64,000 nt of DNA, taken from positions 4,092,001-4,156,000 of the forward strand of contig JAPFFF010000006.1 in NCBI GenBank assembly GCA_039105265.1, given 5' to 3'. Under the pieces are notes generated by a model. That model was not told the origin of the DNA. It worked only from the letters and a program-made list of their open reading frames with translations, and did not search any database. Positions 42,423-55,706 of this stretch are shown here, one piece after another (positions within the stretch are counted from its first letter, which is position 1; each line of letters opens with the position of its first letter). Made by a program: the position numbers and the translations under genes. Origin of the DNA: Tritrichomonas musculus (lineage: Eukaryota > Parabasalia > Tritrichomonadida > Tritrichomonadidae).

Positions 42423-43391
42423 TAGAGCTCGGAGAAAAAGGGATTTCCTTTTTGAAAATAAAGAATTATATTTATAAAACATATTTATTTTGATGTGTAT
42501 AAGTTATATCTGAAAGCATACACTTTTTCGAAAAAAAATTGTTTTTTAAAAAAAAAGTGACTTTTTTATAAAAAGGTTTATTTTTGAAAATTTTTTTTTT
42601 ATAAAAAAAAAGCTTCTTTGCGAAAAGTTTTTGTGTGTGCAAAAAGTAAAATCATATCAATAAGTTTCGATCATTTCAAATAAAAAATTTAATTAAAATC
42701 ATAAATTCCTTTCGAAATATAAATTGATAGAAAAAATTTAGTTAACAAGAATTTCAAAGAATTATTTAATAAAAACATATATTTAGATATTATTCAAATC
42801 ATAAAGAATGATATTTGATGTATAAATTATAAAGTACTCGTAATCATTGCTTATGATCAAACTATATTCAAAATTTGAAGCATTCTAATGATATAGAAAA
42901 TATCATTTGCTTCATTAAGCTGTGAGGCACTTTCCAATCTTGTTAAATGATGCTTTTGATGCAGACAGTTTAAATCGGGAATGAAAATAATAGTTTTGTC
43001 CTCAAAATGTAGTTTTTTCCACCAATTATAACGTTTTTTTTTTTTTTTTAATATGAATAAATAACGTATTCAAAAATCAAAATCAAATAATATATTTATT
43101 AGATCTTGTTTTTTTTAAAAGAAAATCTATATTAAAAAAAATTGTTCATATAAAAAAGACTTGGTGTTTTGAAAAAAGAAAATTATTTCGCAAAAAAAAG
43201 ATCATTTTAAGAAGTATTTTTCATTTTAAAAAGAAAACAAATTTTTTAAACGAAAAAATTATTTCACAAAAAAATTTTTTTACAGACAAACCTTTTTCTT
43301 TTCGAAAAAAAATGGATTTTTAAAACATATGGATCTTAATGATATGAAAAAGTTTTGTAAATATGGAAATTCCTTTTTCGCCGATCTCTTA
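42423..43391. mobile_element. 970-base TIR element, copy B (hybrid of A and C)
   Basis: In its left part copy B carries the variants of copy C (six T at 42542-42547, A at 42589). In its right part it carries the variant of copy A (T at 43100, where C has A at 55415). The switch lies between about 42590 and 43100. Its T tract near 43034-43049 is one base shorter than in both others. Confidence 0.85.
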
Positions 43392-43632
43392 TATATTAAA
43401 TATTTATATTTAAATTATTTATTATTTTGAGTAAATAGAATGTTTTTTATTAAGATAAAATCGAAATTATAATAAGATTTAAACAATTCAATTTCAAAAA
43501 TCTTAGTGAAATTATCATAAATAGCATTTAACTCTGTAATAAGATAATATGTATCAATATTATTAAAAAATACCAAAAATTTTGGCAGCCTCACCTCTAT
43601 TTTTTCAAAAAGTTACAACTCTGAAATATATT

Positions 43633-44100
43633 TTAAGGGGGACGTTTCTGAGATCTCATAGAATCTAAAAATTAGCCTTACAAATTCATAAAAATGATCG
43701 TTTTTCCATTCAATTTTAAAATCGAAATAACGTCATGGTTTATGATGTTAATAAATCAATATCAAAGCAAATGTAAATTAAAACGATTTGTTAAAAAAAG
43801 TATGGGAACCAAATTGTGAATTAAATATTTAAAATGAAAAAATAACCCTATTTCACCAAAATTATCATCAATTTGATATTTTATGGCAATTAAAGGTTTT
43901 ATTATAAAAATTCATTTCCATACTTTTTTTGTAAATTTAGCTTTTTATTAATTGACAAAGTATCAATACAAACGATTGCAAATTGAATGAGTTATTTACA
44001 CTTTTCAATTCCTTCATATTTAACCATGCGTACGTTTAAAAACTACTAATTTGATGGTCAAATTTTAAATTCTATGAGATCTCAGAAACGTCCCCCTTAA
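43633..44100. mobile_element. TTAA-flanked mini-element with perfect 28-base TIRs (unit 2)
   Basis: Second copy of the element described at 31319-31786, created by the tandem duplication. Confidence 0.8.
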
Positions 44101-45233
44101 AAGAATTTTGAATTTAGTGGTCCTAAAAAATATTGATAAGAAATTTGAGAGAAATTTTCATGTTTCATTGAAAAAATTGAGAAAATTTATTTAAAAATAA
44201 TTTGAGAGAATTTTAAAATTTCTTTTAAATTCATTCAAATTTAATGACCTATTCAGGAATTTATGAATCAATTGTTGGTCAATCATTTGACCTTTTATTT
44301 ATATGTTTTCTTTACCAAAAATACAAACGAACGCTATAATTTAATATCAAGTGGTTCTGCAATCGCACAATTTTAATAAAAGCAAAACAGCTGATGCATT
44401 AGTTATTTCGTTAAATTGCATTCCATTCAAAAATGAAAATGATAAATTGCGTATGTAAATAGTTAAAACTCAAGAGTATGATAATAAAAAATACATATTT
44501 TATTTAGTTTTAATTTTTTCAATTATTCCTATTCAAAAAAATTCAATGACAACTGAAAAATAAAAACATATATTTAAAGTGGTTTCAAAAACGATAATCT
44601 ACTTAGCAACGAGTTTTCATTGAAATGTTTTCAAAAAGTTAAACTTTTTATAAGAGGTGGATTATCTTTTTTGCAAGCACTTTAGCTGCGATCAACGAAT
44701 AAATTTTTATACATAATTAATAATTCCAATTAATATTTTATTATAAATATCATATATCAAATAAAAGGATTTTTATTCCAAACAAAACTCGACCCACCTT
44801 TATTTTTCCATTTTTATTAATAAAAATGAATAGACTTAAAAATAAAATGGTTTTTTAGAAAGATTGTATGTTAAAAATTTAACATAAATGAAATATCTTT
44901 TATAAAAATATCATTTAAACGTTATAAATAAAAATATTGAAAATCTTATGATTTTTAATCGAAATATTTATGAATTAAAAAACAATTGATTGTCAAATGC
45001 ATAAAAACTTATAATAATATCAATTATGATAATACTAATTTAATTATGATATTTATTAATGCATGATGAAGCACTTTTCTAATTTAGACAATTATATTTA
45101 TTAAATATATTATGAGATATATGTATTTCAAAAATAATTTTATTTTTCTCTCAATTTTTTCTTGAATACATATGATGATGGCCCAAAACTACTGTATGTT
45201 TTGATTTTTGTTTTTAATTTTTTCTGAATTCCA
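44101..45233. other. Gene-free AT-rich stretch of unit 2
   Basis: Duplicate of 31787-32919; nothing further was seen. Confidence 0.35.
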
Positions 45234-45911
45234 AAAATCCCAAGATCTAGAGCCTGTACTTGGTCTGAAGATCCAGCAGGCTAAAAAAATAGGTTAACAA
45301 CATAATAAATTACATTGATCATAAAAAAAGTCAGAACAATGAGCTAAGCAACCATCGAGGAGTAAAACAGCTGTATTTTTGTATCCAGTTTCTTGCTTTC
45401 TTTTCATAATTTAGGGAAAAAAGTTGAATCAGCCCAGTGTCCAAATGATTCTGATGTAATAAAACCATTTTCTGGTACACTTATAACACATTTGAGTCTC
45501 CATATCCATTGATTATTAGTTCTTTTTCGCATGTTTTATTGGTTAATACAATATAAGGTTTCAGTTTAGTCCCATCAATTGAAATTGTCCGATCATTGTT
45601 GACCTTTTCGAGCTTCTTTCGGCACCTTTTACTGTTCCAGGAGGAGCATTAAAAGGGACAATTGCGATCTTCTCATTCATATCAATATAATCAATGAAGC
45701 CACTTTCATAAACATTAAAAACAAAAGCTGTCAGAACATTCAAACTAGTAAAAAGAGAATTTAATGATTCATAATATTCTAATATTACACTTAACTCAAC
45801 TTCTGCACATGATCTTTCCAAAATTGGTGTCATAACGGTTTTCATTAATTTAGATTCTTGGACAATCTTGTATAATGTGTTGTAACTAAATAAAATATTG
45901 CTTTTGTTATA

Positions 45912-47547
45912 TAGTGTGGTGAAAAAGTTTTTGAATCAATTCTAACTCAATCAATATTGAACGATTTTAGTTTTTTTAATTTTAAATATTTAGATAATTA
46001 ATATCTTTATAAGTTTAGAAAATATCAAAATGAAAAAAATTTTATTGATGGAAATATTGAGTTTTAAAATAAACCGTGTTGACTAAATTTTTCAAAAAAA
46101 TGTATATTTAATAAAAATAGTTCAAACAGCTCAATCCTTGTATATTGAACAATATTTTAATATAAATCAATACATTGTTATGTGCTGTATATTATGTTAT
46201 ATAACCATTTAAAATACAATTTTTTTTGAAGGAATAAATTAATATTGTTTTGATATAATCAAAAATCTCATTTTTGGTGAAGTGAAAAAAACATTAAAAA
46301 ATTTATATTAAAATTAAAAAAATGTTATTTTATTAAATTAAAAATCTGGATATTCCCCATTGCAATCTATTACTTTTTTAATTCTTTCAATCCATTCATT
46401 ATATACTTGAATCCATGTTGATTCATCAATATTTTGGATGATTTCAACCACTGCATCAATTAGCTCTTTTTGTGAGGAAAAACGGTTACCTTTCAATTTG
46501 TTCTTTAAGTAGCCATAAAGGAAGAAGTCATTAGGGCTGATATCAGGGGAGTAAGGGGGATGTGGTAACCTTTCAATGTGTAATTCATTCATCTTTTGTT
46601 GTGCAACAATGGAATTGTGAGGCTTCGCATTGTCCATGTGCAATCGAACTTTATATGTTAAAATAGAGCCTTTAATATTATCGGCCGCTGTTTTAAGATG
46701 TGGAAGAATCTTGTTTGCGAAGTACTCTCCAGTAAAAGTTTCATTTTGAGGGAGAACGTTTACGTAAACTATGCCTTTAATACAAAAAGCTGTAAAAAAC
46801 ATAACTTTTTCATCGTTAATTGCATGATTAACGTTTTCAGGCCTTTTCTGGCCACAAGACCAGAAACCGTCAGAACCATACTGCAAGAAGAACCAGGACT
46901 CGTCAGCAGTGATCACTTTCATCGTTTGTCTTTTTGTTAATGATTGTAAAATTGATAGAAGTTCCTTCGATTGTTTCACTCTATTTGCTTTTTGAATTTC
47001 TGTAAGATCATGAGGAACCCAATGACAACATAACTTTCTCATATTCAAATCTTCTGTCAAAATCCTTTTAACAGTATTTTTATCAATTTTCGCAATGCGT
47101 GCTATATAACGGCATGATGCGAATGGAAATTCGTCGATTAGTTTTTTAACTTCATCTATCTTTTCAAAAAGTTTGGGTCTTCCAGACCGAGGCAAATCAA
47201 TAGCAGTTTTTCTTCCTCTGTTAAATTGATGAACCCAATAATATATCGTGGGTGATGAAGGACATGCATCTTTATATGTTTCTTGCATGTAATGATAAAT
47301 CTCTTGAGTGCTTTTTTTTTTAAGCCATAAACTATGAATAACATACCGAAATTCCATATTCTTTTTTTTAAAAAAATTAACGTATAATTTTTCAAAGGTT
47401 TATAACTTTTTATTAAATTATCATTTAATCATATAATTAGAATATTTCAAGCAACATGTAATCCACTATTTATTTATTAAACATTTTTAAATAAAAAGTC
47501 AATATACAAAAAATTATAAAATATTCAAAAACTTTTTCACCACACTA
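45912..47547 (-). mobile_element. Mariner transposon, apparently whole (unit 2)
   Basis: Duplicate of the mariner at 33598-35233 with the same TIRs and TA flanks. It is in the same host position, so it arose by segmental duplication and not by a second transposition. Confidence 0.92.
46338..47357 (-). CDS. Mariner transposase, DD34D (unit 2)
   Basis: The 339-residue translation is identical to that of the unit 1 copy, including Asp152, Asp242 and Asp277 and the WVPHDL and YSPDISPNDFF marks. The genome segment thus holds two intact-looking transposase genes from one insertion. Confidence 0.93.
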   Translation of the reverse strand: MEFRYVIHSLWLKKKSTQEIYHYMQETYKDACPSSPTIYYWVHQFNRGRKTAIDLPRSGRPKLFEKIDEVKKLIDEFPFASCRYIARIAKIDKNTVKRILTEDLNMRKLCCHWVPHDLTEIQKANRVKQSKELLSILQSLTKRQTMKVITADESWFFLQYGSDGFWSCGQKRPENVNHAINDEKVMFFTAFCIKGIVYVNVLPQNETFTGEYFANKILPHLKTAADNIKGSILTYKVRLHMDNAKPHNSIVAQQKMNELHIERLPHPPYSPDISPNDFFLYGYLKNKLKGNRFSSQKELIDAVVEIIQNIDESTWIQVYNEWIERIKKVIDCNGEYPDF

Positions 47548-48303
47548 TATATCATATCAATTAAAGTGAAAAAACTGGGTGAGGCATGATCTTCATAACA
47601 TTGGTTAACAAAATTAATAATGATTTGCATGCCATGATCTCTCAATAATGGTGGTCTTCCAACTAAAGAATTTCTTTCTTTTTTCATTCTTCTTAAGTGA
47701 GAATCAATTGCTCCTCCCGTTATCCCAAAGAGCTTTCCAAATGCTGTTTGTCCTGTTCCACTTGTTCGTTCAGGATTGAATAACAAATTTATTACTAATT
47801 CAATCTGTTGTTGGTACATAATTTAAAAAAATTAGTTCCATAACATAGCTTTCGTTGTTCGTCTACGGTTTTTTCAATTTTCTTTAATATTTGATGATAT
47901 TTATAAGTTCTAATTGATAAGGCTGGAGGATAATATTTATTTTTGTAGAAAAAAGTGATCCTGATTTATTTAAATTTATATATATATAAAAAAAAAAAAA
48001 CTTAAAAAAGAATAATTCTGGATCATTAATATTTTATTAAAGAGATAAAAAAATTTTACTAAAAGATGCTAATGTGGAGACATGAATCAGATATATTACT
48101 ATGCATATATTATTTCTTATACTATTCAAAAAGTAATTTTAAACTAGGTAGTAATGATTCATTTTACAAAAATAATGAAACATTTTGAATGTCCCCTATA
48201 AACTAGTTTATAAATTATAATAGATAGAGTGAAGAATTAACAAGTAGATGAACAATTGTAACCAATCTCATCCATAAACACACACGTTCTGTGTATTTTT
48301 CTT

Positions 48304-49074
48304 TATACTTCATTGCAATATTTTTTCCTTGATTCTTTTATATCTTCAGCATTTTTTGCTGCAGGATCAAGTTGGAAAATTGTTAAAGTCATTAGCTCTG
48401 CCATTAAATAGCTTGATAAAGATGATTTTTCCACTTTTGTGATACTTGTTTCTTCGACAGTTCAATCTATTATTTCTTCTAATGAAAGAACAGGATTGTC
48501 ACCTATATTTTTATTGTTTCCCCTAAAAAATTGTCATTATCAAGTTATTTAAAAGCAGAGCTTATATCATTATTGATTATATTATAATAATAACATGAAT
48601 TTTGTTATTTAAAACATAAAATGTCAACTTCTTCTTTTTCAAGACGTTCCATAAAATGAGCTTTGCATGATGGAATTCCGTATCTCTGTTTGAAATCTGT
48701 TATAAATGAATGAGAACATAAAAATTGAAGGACATTTTCTTCTTCATTTTGGTATTTCTCCATATAGGACATATTTGCCAAATTAGCAAAAATTCTGTCT
48801 GAGAAGTAATGATGTAGCTTAATAACATTCTTTCTTATGTAATGTGCCATAGTATTTTCTTCAGAATCTATAAAAATTCTATAGCAAAGGCCATATTGGA
48901 AAGTGGTGTATGGTATCAACCTAGAATTTCGAAGTTTTATCTTTACATTGAAATGATGGTCTTGTTGATCTTTTTGAAGGCTAATGAATATATATACAAT
49001 TTACTGACAACTTCATCACATAAGTCTCTTTTGGTTTTATAATTCTTATGTCTATTTTCAAATTTTTTCATTAG
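48304..49074 (-). pseudogene. Second transposase-like relic, Tc5-type DNA-binding domain (unit 2)
   Basis: Duplicate of the relic at 35990-36760; the open piece is at 48605-48919. Confidence 0.45.
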
Positions 49075-49164
49075 AGTCTAATATTTATGCGTGAAAATTT
49101 AAAAAAAAAAATTGTTAACCAAAAATTTTATAAAAATAACGAAAGGTATAAGGAGACGGGTATA

Positions 49165-50330
49165 TAGGCTTGCTATTCTCCCATTCTCGAGATGGATAAT
49201 TGATTAACTTTTTGAAATCGATAAATAAATAAGCACTGATTCTCGAGAACGATTTCAGAGATCGATCATTTTTTTTTCATGGCTTTTGATATCAGTAATT
49301 TCAATTAGACTTTTTGATAAAATATATGATCGTAATTTAATCTCAAAAATTTCATAAAAAGGAATGTATTTTTTTGATTTAAATCTTCATATAAGCATCA
49401 ATTCAATATAATATAATATAATGAATTTTAAAATCGCAAATACCAATTTATAAAAAAAGATTAATATGTTTGGAATCTCGAGATTTCGGTAATTGATATC
49501 AAGTATTATTTTTATATCACATCGCATATCTGATATCATTTTGCTTTAATAAGTCTCGATATTCGATATCAATTATTGGCCTCTTTTATCGATATCGATA
49601 AAAACGTTTAAAATTAAAAGTTGTTATCAATATCAATATATCAGAAAAATTTTTGATATCAAATACTTCATATCTCCAAAAATTGATATAAATAATTAAA
49701 TTAAATAAAATAAACTATATTTGTTAAAAGTATGAATTGAATTAAATTTGTTTGAGTGTTGTAAATTTTTTTTTATTTAACAAAAAGTTTTAAAACCTAT
49801 GTTAAGGTTCTCCTTCCCTAAAAAAATGTAAATTATTCAATATTGAATTAACTCATAGAATATATAATTCAATAGAGCATTTTTCGGAAAAAGTTTTGGT
49901 GAAAAATAAAAATATTTGGCCTCAACGATAAAATCTTATTTTATTCAAAATTTTATTGAATCTTTAATTCTATGATTTCTATCTGTAAAAAAACAAAATC
50001 GGTAAGATTTCATAAATATATTTTTATTCAATCATTTGAAATATATATCTATATAAATTTTATATTTTAATTCATTTTTTAAAACGATATTTATGTATAT
50101 TTTATTTGTGAAATCTCATTGAATTTAATCTTATGAATTTGAAAGGAGAACCTTAAGAATAAAAAAATATCAAAGAATAAAAAAGTGATAATTTGATATC
50201 GATTATCAGAATAACATGCTTTGATATCATGATAATCGATAATCTCGATATCCGATTTTTAAACTGATAATCGAGTATAATATATAAAAAAGTGATGTTT
50301 TTGATATCGATTCTCAAAATATCAAGCCTA
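49165..50330. mobile_element. TIR element rich in GATATC (unit 2)
   Basis: Duplicate of 36851-38016. Confidence 0.6.
49802..50156. mobile_element. TTAA-flanked 355-base mini-element (unit 2)
   Basis: Duplicate of 37488-37842, nested in the GATATC-rich element. Confidence 0.65.
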
Positions 50331-50604
50331 CTGGTATATGAAAAAATGAATCAGGTAAAGCTTACTTTTCATACCAATACAGTATTATCAATTCAATCAA
50401 ATTTCAATATCAGTCAAATTCAAAGGAAATGCGACATAATTATTCTTTGAAATAATAAAAAACCAAGAAATTCAATGTGAAATAAAGCCATTTCAATCAA
50501 AATTTTACAGAATTATCATTCAATCGAAATTGAGAATAAACATTTCCTAAATTGAATTAAAATTTTTAAATTCATAAATGTTTATGTTATGAAAAACGAT
50601 CAGA

Positions 50605-50609
50605 TCATT
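50605..50609 (+). promoter_or_regulatory. Initiator-like TCATT before the vWA gene (unit 2)
   Basis: Same motif and spacing as in unit 1, so the second gene copy keeps its promoter and is expected to be transcribed as well. Confidence 0.55.
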
Positions 50610-50616
50610 TTTAGGA

Positions 50617-52983
50617 ATGAATAATAGCAACTTCAAAGTGTTTGCCATTGATATTTCCGGCTCAACATCTGGTGAAAGAGAATATTATCAAAATGTTGAG
50701 CAAATTTTGAACAAAATGTATAAGGATGGAGATTTGATCATAGAGTGGAATGGTGAGGCCAATAAAGTTACTAGATCAAGTATTCAAACTAGAATTAACG
50801 GCCGAAATGGTACTGGTTGGACAAGTCCATCTGCAATAATAAAATATTTGGCTAACAATTCAATTAAGGAAATACATCACTTTATTTTAATTACTGATGG
50901 AGAAGTTAGTGTAAATGAAGTTGATAATTGCGATAGCGAGATCAAATCTCAATGCATGACTTTTGAAAGATTCGATGGATTTATTATTGGATCTAAGAGA
51001 TCTGCTAATATGTCAGTCACATGCCCTTTCACTCGTTTTTGCAGCCATACTGTTACACAAATAGAGCCAGGAACGCAACCTGAAACAATTGCAGATGTAT
51101 CTGCTGAAGATTTTGCTATAATAGAAAAAATTAAGACAATTGATGATATTGACGTATTTATGAGCTCTTACCCTACTATGGAACGCGTTTTTGCAGCTCG
51201 TTTACTTGGAACAGTTGGAGATCAAGAACTTCGTAAAGAAGTTGTCAAGATGCAACACCGAATTACAGATAATATGGCTAAGAAAAGTGCGAAAGATGAC
51301 GAAAATGCTTTACTTATGAAATCTATCGAAAGTGGAGATATACAAAATTCACTTGCACTTGCCGGCAAACTCCTCCAAATCCAAAATACCGAATATGAGA
51401 AATGTATCAACGCGCTTATTCGAATGTGCGATGGAGGACTTCGCCAAACCTTCGATGCTACTCAGATTAAGAGCTTTAGAGCAAAAATAGCTGACCAAGC
51501 GGAAACTGTAGAAGTAATTGATGTTGATGATGCACCAACATATGTTCAAACTACTTTTGAATGCCCAGTTTCATATGAATCAGAAACAGATCCTGTAATT
51601 CTCATCGCACGACCAAATCAGCCAATTCTCAATCTCATTGACAACAAATTTTCTACAGATAATGTCATTAATTGCCCACTTGATATCTTCTTATGCAAAG
51701 AACCGCTCGAAGCTATGAAAGATTGTGTTGATCATCCACTATCACTTAAGTCAATGCGAGAAGCAGAAAACTGTGGCCAACCAATTGCAATATCTCCACT
51801 CACAAGAAAGAATTTAATCGGTGGTCTTCCTTTAGGAGCATCAGAAGAGCACGTTAAAGCAGCAAATTGGACACTTTTCCAATTAACGTCAGGAGGAAAA
51901 CGTTTAGGTAACCCAGACATGTGGTTTGCTATTATTTGGACAATGATTGAACGAAATATGCTTCCATTCCTTAATGATGTCCTTCCATTTGTTCGAGAAC
52001 AAATGATATTCAGATTAAAGAATCATCTTACAGCAGCCTCATTAACTGGATTATCAACATTTTGTCAGAAAAGACTTCCTCTTATTGGTTCATGTTGGTT
52101 TTGCCTTTCATCTCCATTTTTCATTACCAAAGAGACAAGAAATCAGAATATGCTAAGATTTCACCTTTCACATGCTCAAATTTTAAAGAAAATGATCGAC
52201 TTAGTCGGTTATAAACTTCCAGATGGATTTGATCGTGTTTTATCTCGTTCAATTGCTTTCGCTTCAATGCTGAGATTCAAAAGAGATCATCGTGAATCTT
52301 TCGATACAATGATCCGTTGCCTTTACCAAAACTCAATTCATTTCGAAGTATCTGAAGATGACAAAACAAATCATGTTTTCATTCCTATCGATGGACCAGC
52401 TACAGAACAATCCCGAGACGAAGTATTTAAGATCCTTCCAGGAGCATGCAAAAAACTCGAATTAAACGATTTAGTTTGGCTTTCTACTTTTATCGACATT
52501 CAAAAGAGTGCAACAGAAAATACATTTCCAATGACAGAAGATGCACCACCACTGCCTAAGTTTGCCATAAATTGGAGTCACGTTGACGCGAAATTCCAAG
52601 TTTTCGAGGATATCAAAATTTGTCCTAAAACAATGAGACCTTATTGTTTAATAGATGGCGTTGAATGGAGCGAAATTTATTATAAACAATTTGGAGAAGG
52701 TACACTGATGCTTATTGGCTGTGACGCTGCATTTTGTAAATATGTCAATACTCATGGATGCTTCCCTACTGCTGATCAGTATATCATTTCATATTCTAAA
52801 AGACTATCATCAATGAGTAATCCAATTTCATCACTTCCAAGTAAGATAGTGGAAATAGTTGGCTTCCGCATTAAGGCATTTCAAAAAGCTATTGCCGACG
52901 CTGGCAATATTGATGCAACCGAGGTGTCAAAAAGATTCAATGATTCTTGCTCTATAGAAAAGAGAAAATTAATTGAAATGTAA
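50617..52983 (+). CDS. vWA-domain protein with a RING/U-box-like segment (unit 2)
   Basis: 788 residues, with a translation identical to the copy at 38303-40669 (MIDAS at Asp12/Ser14/Ser16 and Asp94, RING/U-box-like stretch at about 313-362). Upstream and downstream DNA is also duplicated, so dosage of this protein is probably doubled with no change in regulation. Confidence 0.8.
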   Translation: MNNSNFKVFAIDISGSTSGEREYYQNVEQILNKMYKDGDLIIEWNGEANKVTRSSIQTRINGRNGTGWTSPSAIIKYLANNSIKEIHHFILITDGEVSVNEVDNCDSEIKSQCMTFERFDGFIIGSKRSANMSVTCPFTRFCSHTVTQIEPGTQPETIADVSAEDFAIIEKIKTIDDIDVFMSSYPTMERVFAARLLGTVGDQELRKEVVKMQHRITDNMAKKSAKDDENALLMKSIESGDIQNSLALAGKLLQIQNTEYEKCINALIRMCDGGLRQTFDATQIKSFRAKIADQAETVEVIDVDDAPTYVQTTFECPVSYESETDPVILIARPNQPILNLIDNKFSTDNVINCPLDIFLCKEPLEAMKDCVDHPLSLKSMREAENCGQPIAISPLTRKNLIGGLPLGASEEHVKAANWTLFQLTSGGKRLGNPDMWFAIIWTMIERNMLPFLNDVLPFVREQMIFRLKNHLTAASLTGLSTFCQKRLPLIGSCWFCLSSPFFITKETRNQNMLRFHLSHAQILKKMIDLVGYKLPDGFDRVLSRSIAFASMLRFKRDHRESFDTMIRCLYQNSIHFEVSEDDKTNHVFIPIDGPATEQSRDEVFKILPGACKKLELNDLVWLSTFIDIQKSATENTFPMTEDAPPLPKFAINWSHVDAKFQVFEDIKICPKTMRPYCLIDGVEWSEIYYKQFGEGTLMLIGCDAAFCKYVNTHGCFPTADQYIISYSKRLSSMSNPISSLPSKIVEIVGFRIKAFQKAIADAGNIDATEVSKRFNDSCSIEKRKLIEM

Positions 52984-53271
52984 AAGCCATGAATAAATAT
53001 ATATATTATATATAATAAATTCAATCTGTTTAAATTTTGATAGTAAAAACTTTTCTCACATTTGGTTTGTAAGCTGAATATTGCAATGTATTTTTTGAAA
53101 CATTATCCATGAGTGAGCAAGAATAACGATTTTTGCCAAAAAAAATAAAAGAAATAGAAATATCTTCTATTAGATATATGATTTTTTCGTATTCATTTGA
53201 TTATTCATGATGACTTTTTTTTTGTTCATAAGAATAATCAAATGAATAAAAAAAAAATATAGTTCAATTTA
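52984..53271. other. 3' region of the vWA gene with a hairpin (unit 2)
   Basis: Duplicate of 40670-40957. Confidence 0.45.
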
Positions 53272-54727
53272 TAAAAAGGTATGGAAACTTCTATCGACTC
53301 GACAGATCATTTTTCATTCAAAATATAATTTTTAAATGATAGTATTAGTGATAAATATAATATAAAAAAGACATATTTTTCGAGAGGAATTTAAGATAAA
53401 AATAAATTATTTTTTTGAAAAAAATTGAATCCTAATCTGGTTATCTTAATTCAAAAAACAAGTTTTTTTTATTTTTTTAATTATATTATTTTTAAATAGG
53501 ATTATATAAGTAATTTATATTTCATGAGGAAGAACTCGAAATTTATCATTTTTTATATTCATATCACAAGTGATATGAATTATTTTAACCTAAAAGGCGA
53601 ATTTTTTTTACCTAAAAGGCGAATTTCAAAATTTTGAAAATTTTGAGTTTATGCTGGAAATTGTTTTCTAATTTTCTTCATATTGATATTAAAAATTCTA
53701 TTCCCGATTCGTTCAAATCACTTTTTCCATTTTTATTGTTGATTATAAAGCATCAAGGATAAGCAAACCAAGCAAAGATTATTCATTTTTAATATTTTTT
53801 CCTAAAACTCAAGCAAATTCGACAAATTCACTAAATAAAAGCGATTTACAAAATAACTATCATACAAATTCCAGCAAATAGTTGGCAGATGAAAAAACTA
53901 TCGATAATTCATTTGTTTATAAGAAAAATAAAACGTACTGGAATTAATAAAAGAATTATTTTGTAAATCGCTTTTATTTAGTGAGTTTTTTGAATTTGTT
54001 TGAGCTTTAGGAAAAGACATTCTAAAATAATTATCTTTGCATGGTTTGCTTTTCCACGTTGCGCTGGGATATACCTAAAAATTGTTTTGTAAACTACTCT
54101 TATTTAGTTATTTTGTTGAGTTTATTTGTGTCTTTGGAAGAATTACTTTAAAAAAATAAATTAACCTTTTTGGTCAAAAAATTTTCATCTTTATTGGTCA
54201 ATAATAAAATTCATATCATCAATGATATGAACTATACTTAAAATTGATAACATCATATAAGATCTCCAAATCCACTCGAAAAACATGGCCTTTTTTTTAT
54301 TTTATTTTCTAATAAATAAAAAAATGAAGAACATTTAAAAAAACTAAAAACTTTTGTCGACTCGTTCATCTTTAAATTGATTTTTTCTTAAAAAAACATT
54401 TTTTTCTCATTATGCCTTTTATGAGATATGAATTAAGCACTTTCATGCTATTTTTAAATATGTTAGTAATATGATAAAACAATATTAGACATGTATTAAA
54501 CTTTGATGAGGTTTTTTCCGTTGATCAAAATTTGCAAATTTTTGGATTTCATTTTTTTCTTGTTTTTCAGTAATAAAATTAAAATTTTATTTTTTTGAAT
54601 TTATATTTATGCTACAAATATTATATACATGACGATGGACTAATTTTTAATAAAAAATGATCAATATTCAAGCTTTTTTTACATAAAATAAAATTGAATT
54701 GAAAAAGAGTTTCCATACCTTTATTTA
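53272..54727. mobile_element. TA-flanked TIR element, 1.46 kb (unit 2)
   Basis: Duplicate of 40958-42413; its internal inverted repeat is at 53761-54051. Confidence 0.7.
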
Positions 54728-54736
54728 TAACTTGTA

Positions 54737-55706
54737 TAGAGCTCGGAGAAAAAGGGATTTCCTTTTTGAAAATAAAGAATTATATTTATAAAACATATTT
54801 ATTTTGATGTGTATAAGTTATATCTGAAAGCATACACTTTTTCGAAAAAAAATTGTTTTTTAAAAAAAAAGTGACTTTTTTATAAAAAGGTTTATTTTTG
54901 AAAATTTTTTTTTTATAAAAAAAAAGCTTCTTTGCGAAAAGTTTTTGTGTGTGCAAAAAGTAAAATCATATCAATAAGTTTCGATCATTTCAAATAAAAA
55001 ATTTAATTAAAATCATAAATTCCTTTCGAAATATAAATTGATAGAAAAAATTTAGTTAACAAGAATTTCAAAGAATTATTTAATAAAAACATATATTTAG
55101 ATATTATTCAAATCATAAAGAATGATATTTGATGTATAAATTATAAAGTACTCGTAATCATTGCTTATGATCAAACTATATTCAAAATTTGAAGCATTCT
55201 AATGATATAGAAAATATCATTTGCTTCATTAAGCTGTGAGGCACTTTCCAATCTTGTTAAATGATGCTTTTGATGCAGACAGTTTAAATCGGGAATGAAA
55301 ATAATAGTTTTGTCCTCAAAATGTAGTTTTTTCCACCAATTATAACGTTTTTTTTTTTTTTTTTAATATGAATAAATAACGTATTCAAAAATCAAAATCA
55401 AATAATATATTTATAAGATCTTGTTTTTTTTAAAAGAAAATCTATATTAAAAAAAATTGTTCATATAAAAAAGACTTGGTGTTTTGAAAAAAGAAAATTA
55501 TTTCGCAAAAAAAAGATCATTTTAAGAAGTATTTTTCATTTTAAAAAGAAAACAAATTTTTTAAACGAAAAAATTATTTCACAAAAAAATTTTTTTACAG
55601 ACAAACCTTTTTCTTTTCGAAAAAAAATGGATTTTTAAAACATATGGATCTTAATGATATGAAAAAGTTTTGTAAATATGGAAATTCCTTTTTCGCCGAT
55701 CTCTTA
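54737..55706. mobile_element. 970-base TIR element, copy C
   Basis: Third direct copy of the element, flanked by TA on both sides (54735-54736 and 55707-55708). The sequence to its right is not that of the unit, so the repeat array ends exactly at the right end of this transposon. Confidence 0.85.

Larger units (their letters stand above)
45234..47934 (-). pseudogene. DDE_1-type transposase relic split by a mariner (unit 2)
   Basis: Duplicate of the relic at 32920-35620, with the same broken pieces (45561-45845 and 47514-47819) on either side of the mariner. Confidence 0.6.
42421..54734. repeat. Tandem duplication, unit 2 (12,314 bases)
   Basis: Direct copy of unit 1 with the same gene and element order. 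No difference was noticed in the parts compared except inside the first 700 bases (the TIR element). The near-identity means a very recent event, or recent gene conversion. Confidence 0.95.

Noticed and set aside
30105-54734. The 12.3-kb repeat as a pure assembly error
   Set aside because: The middle TIR copy is a mosaic of the outer two at three separate sites, which a simple duplicated contig would not produce. Not fully excluded without long reads.
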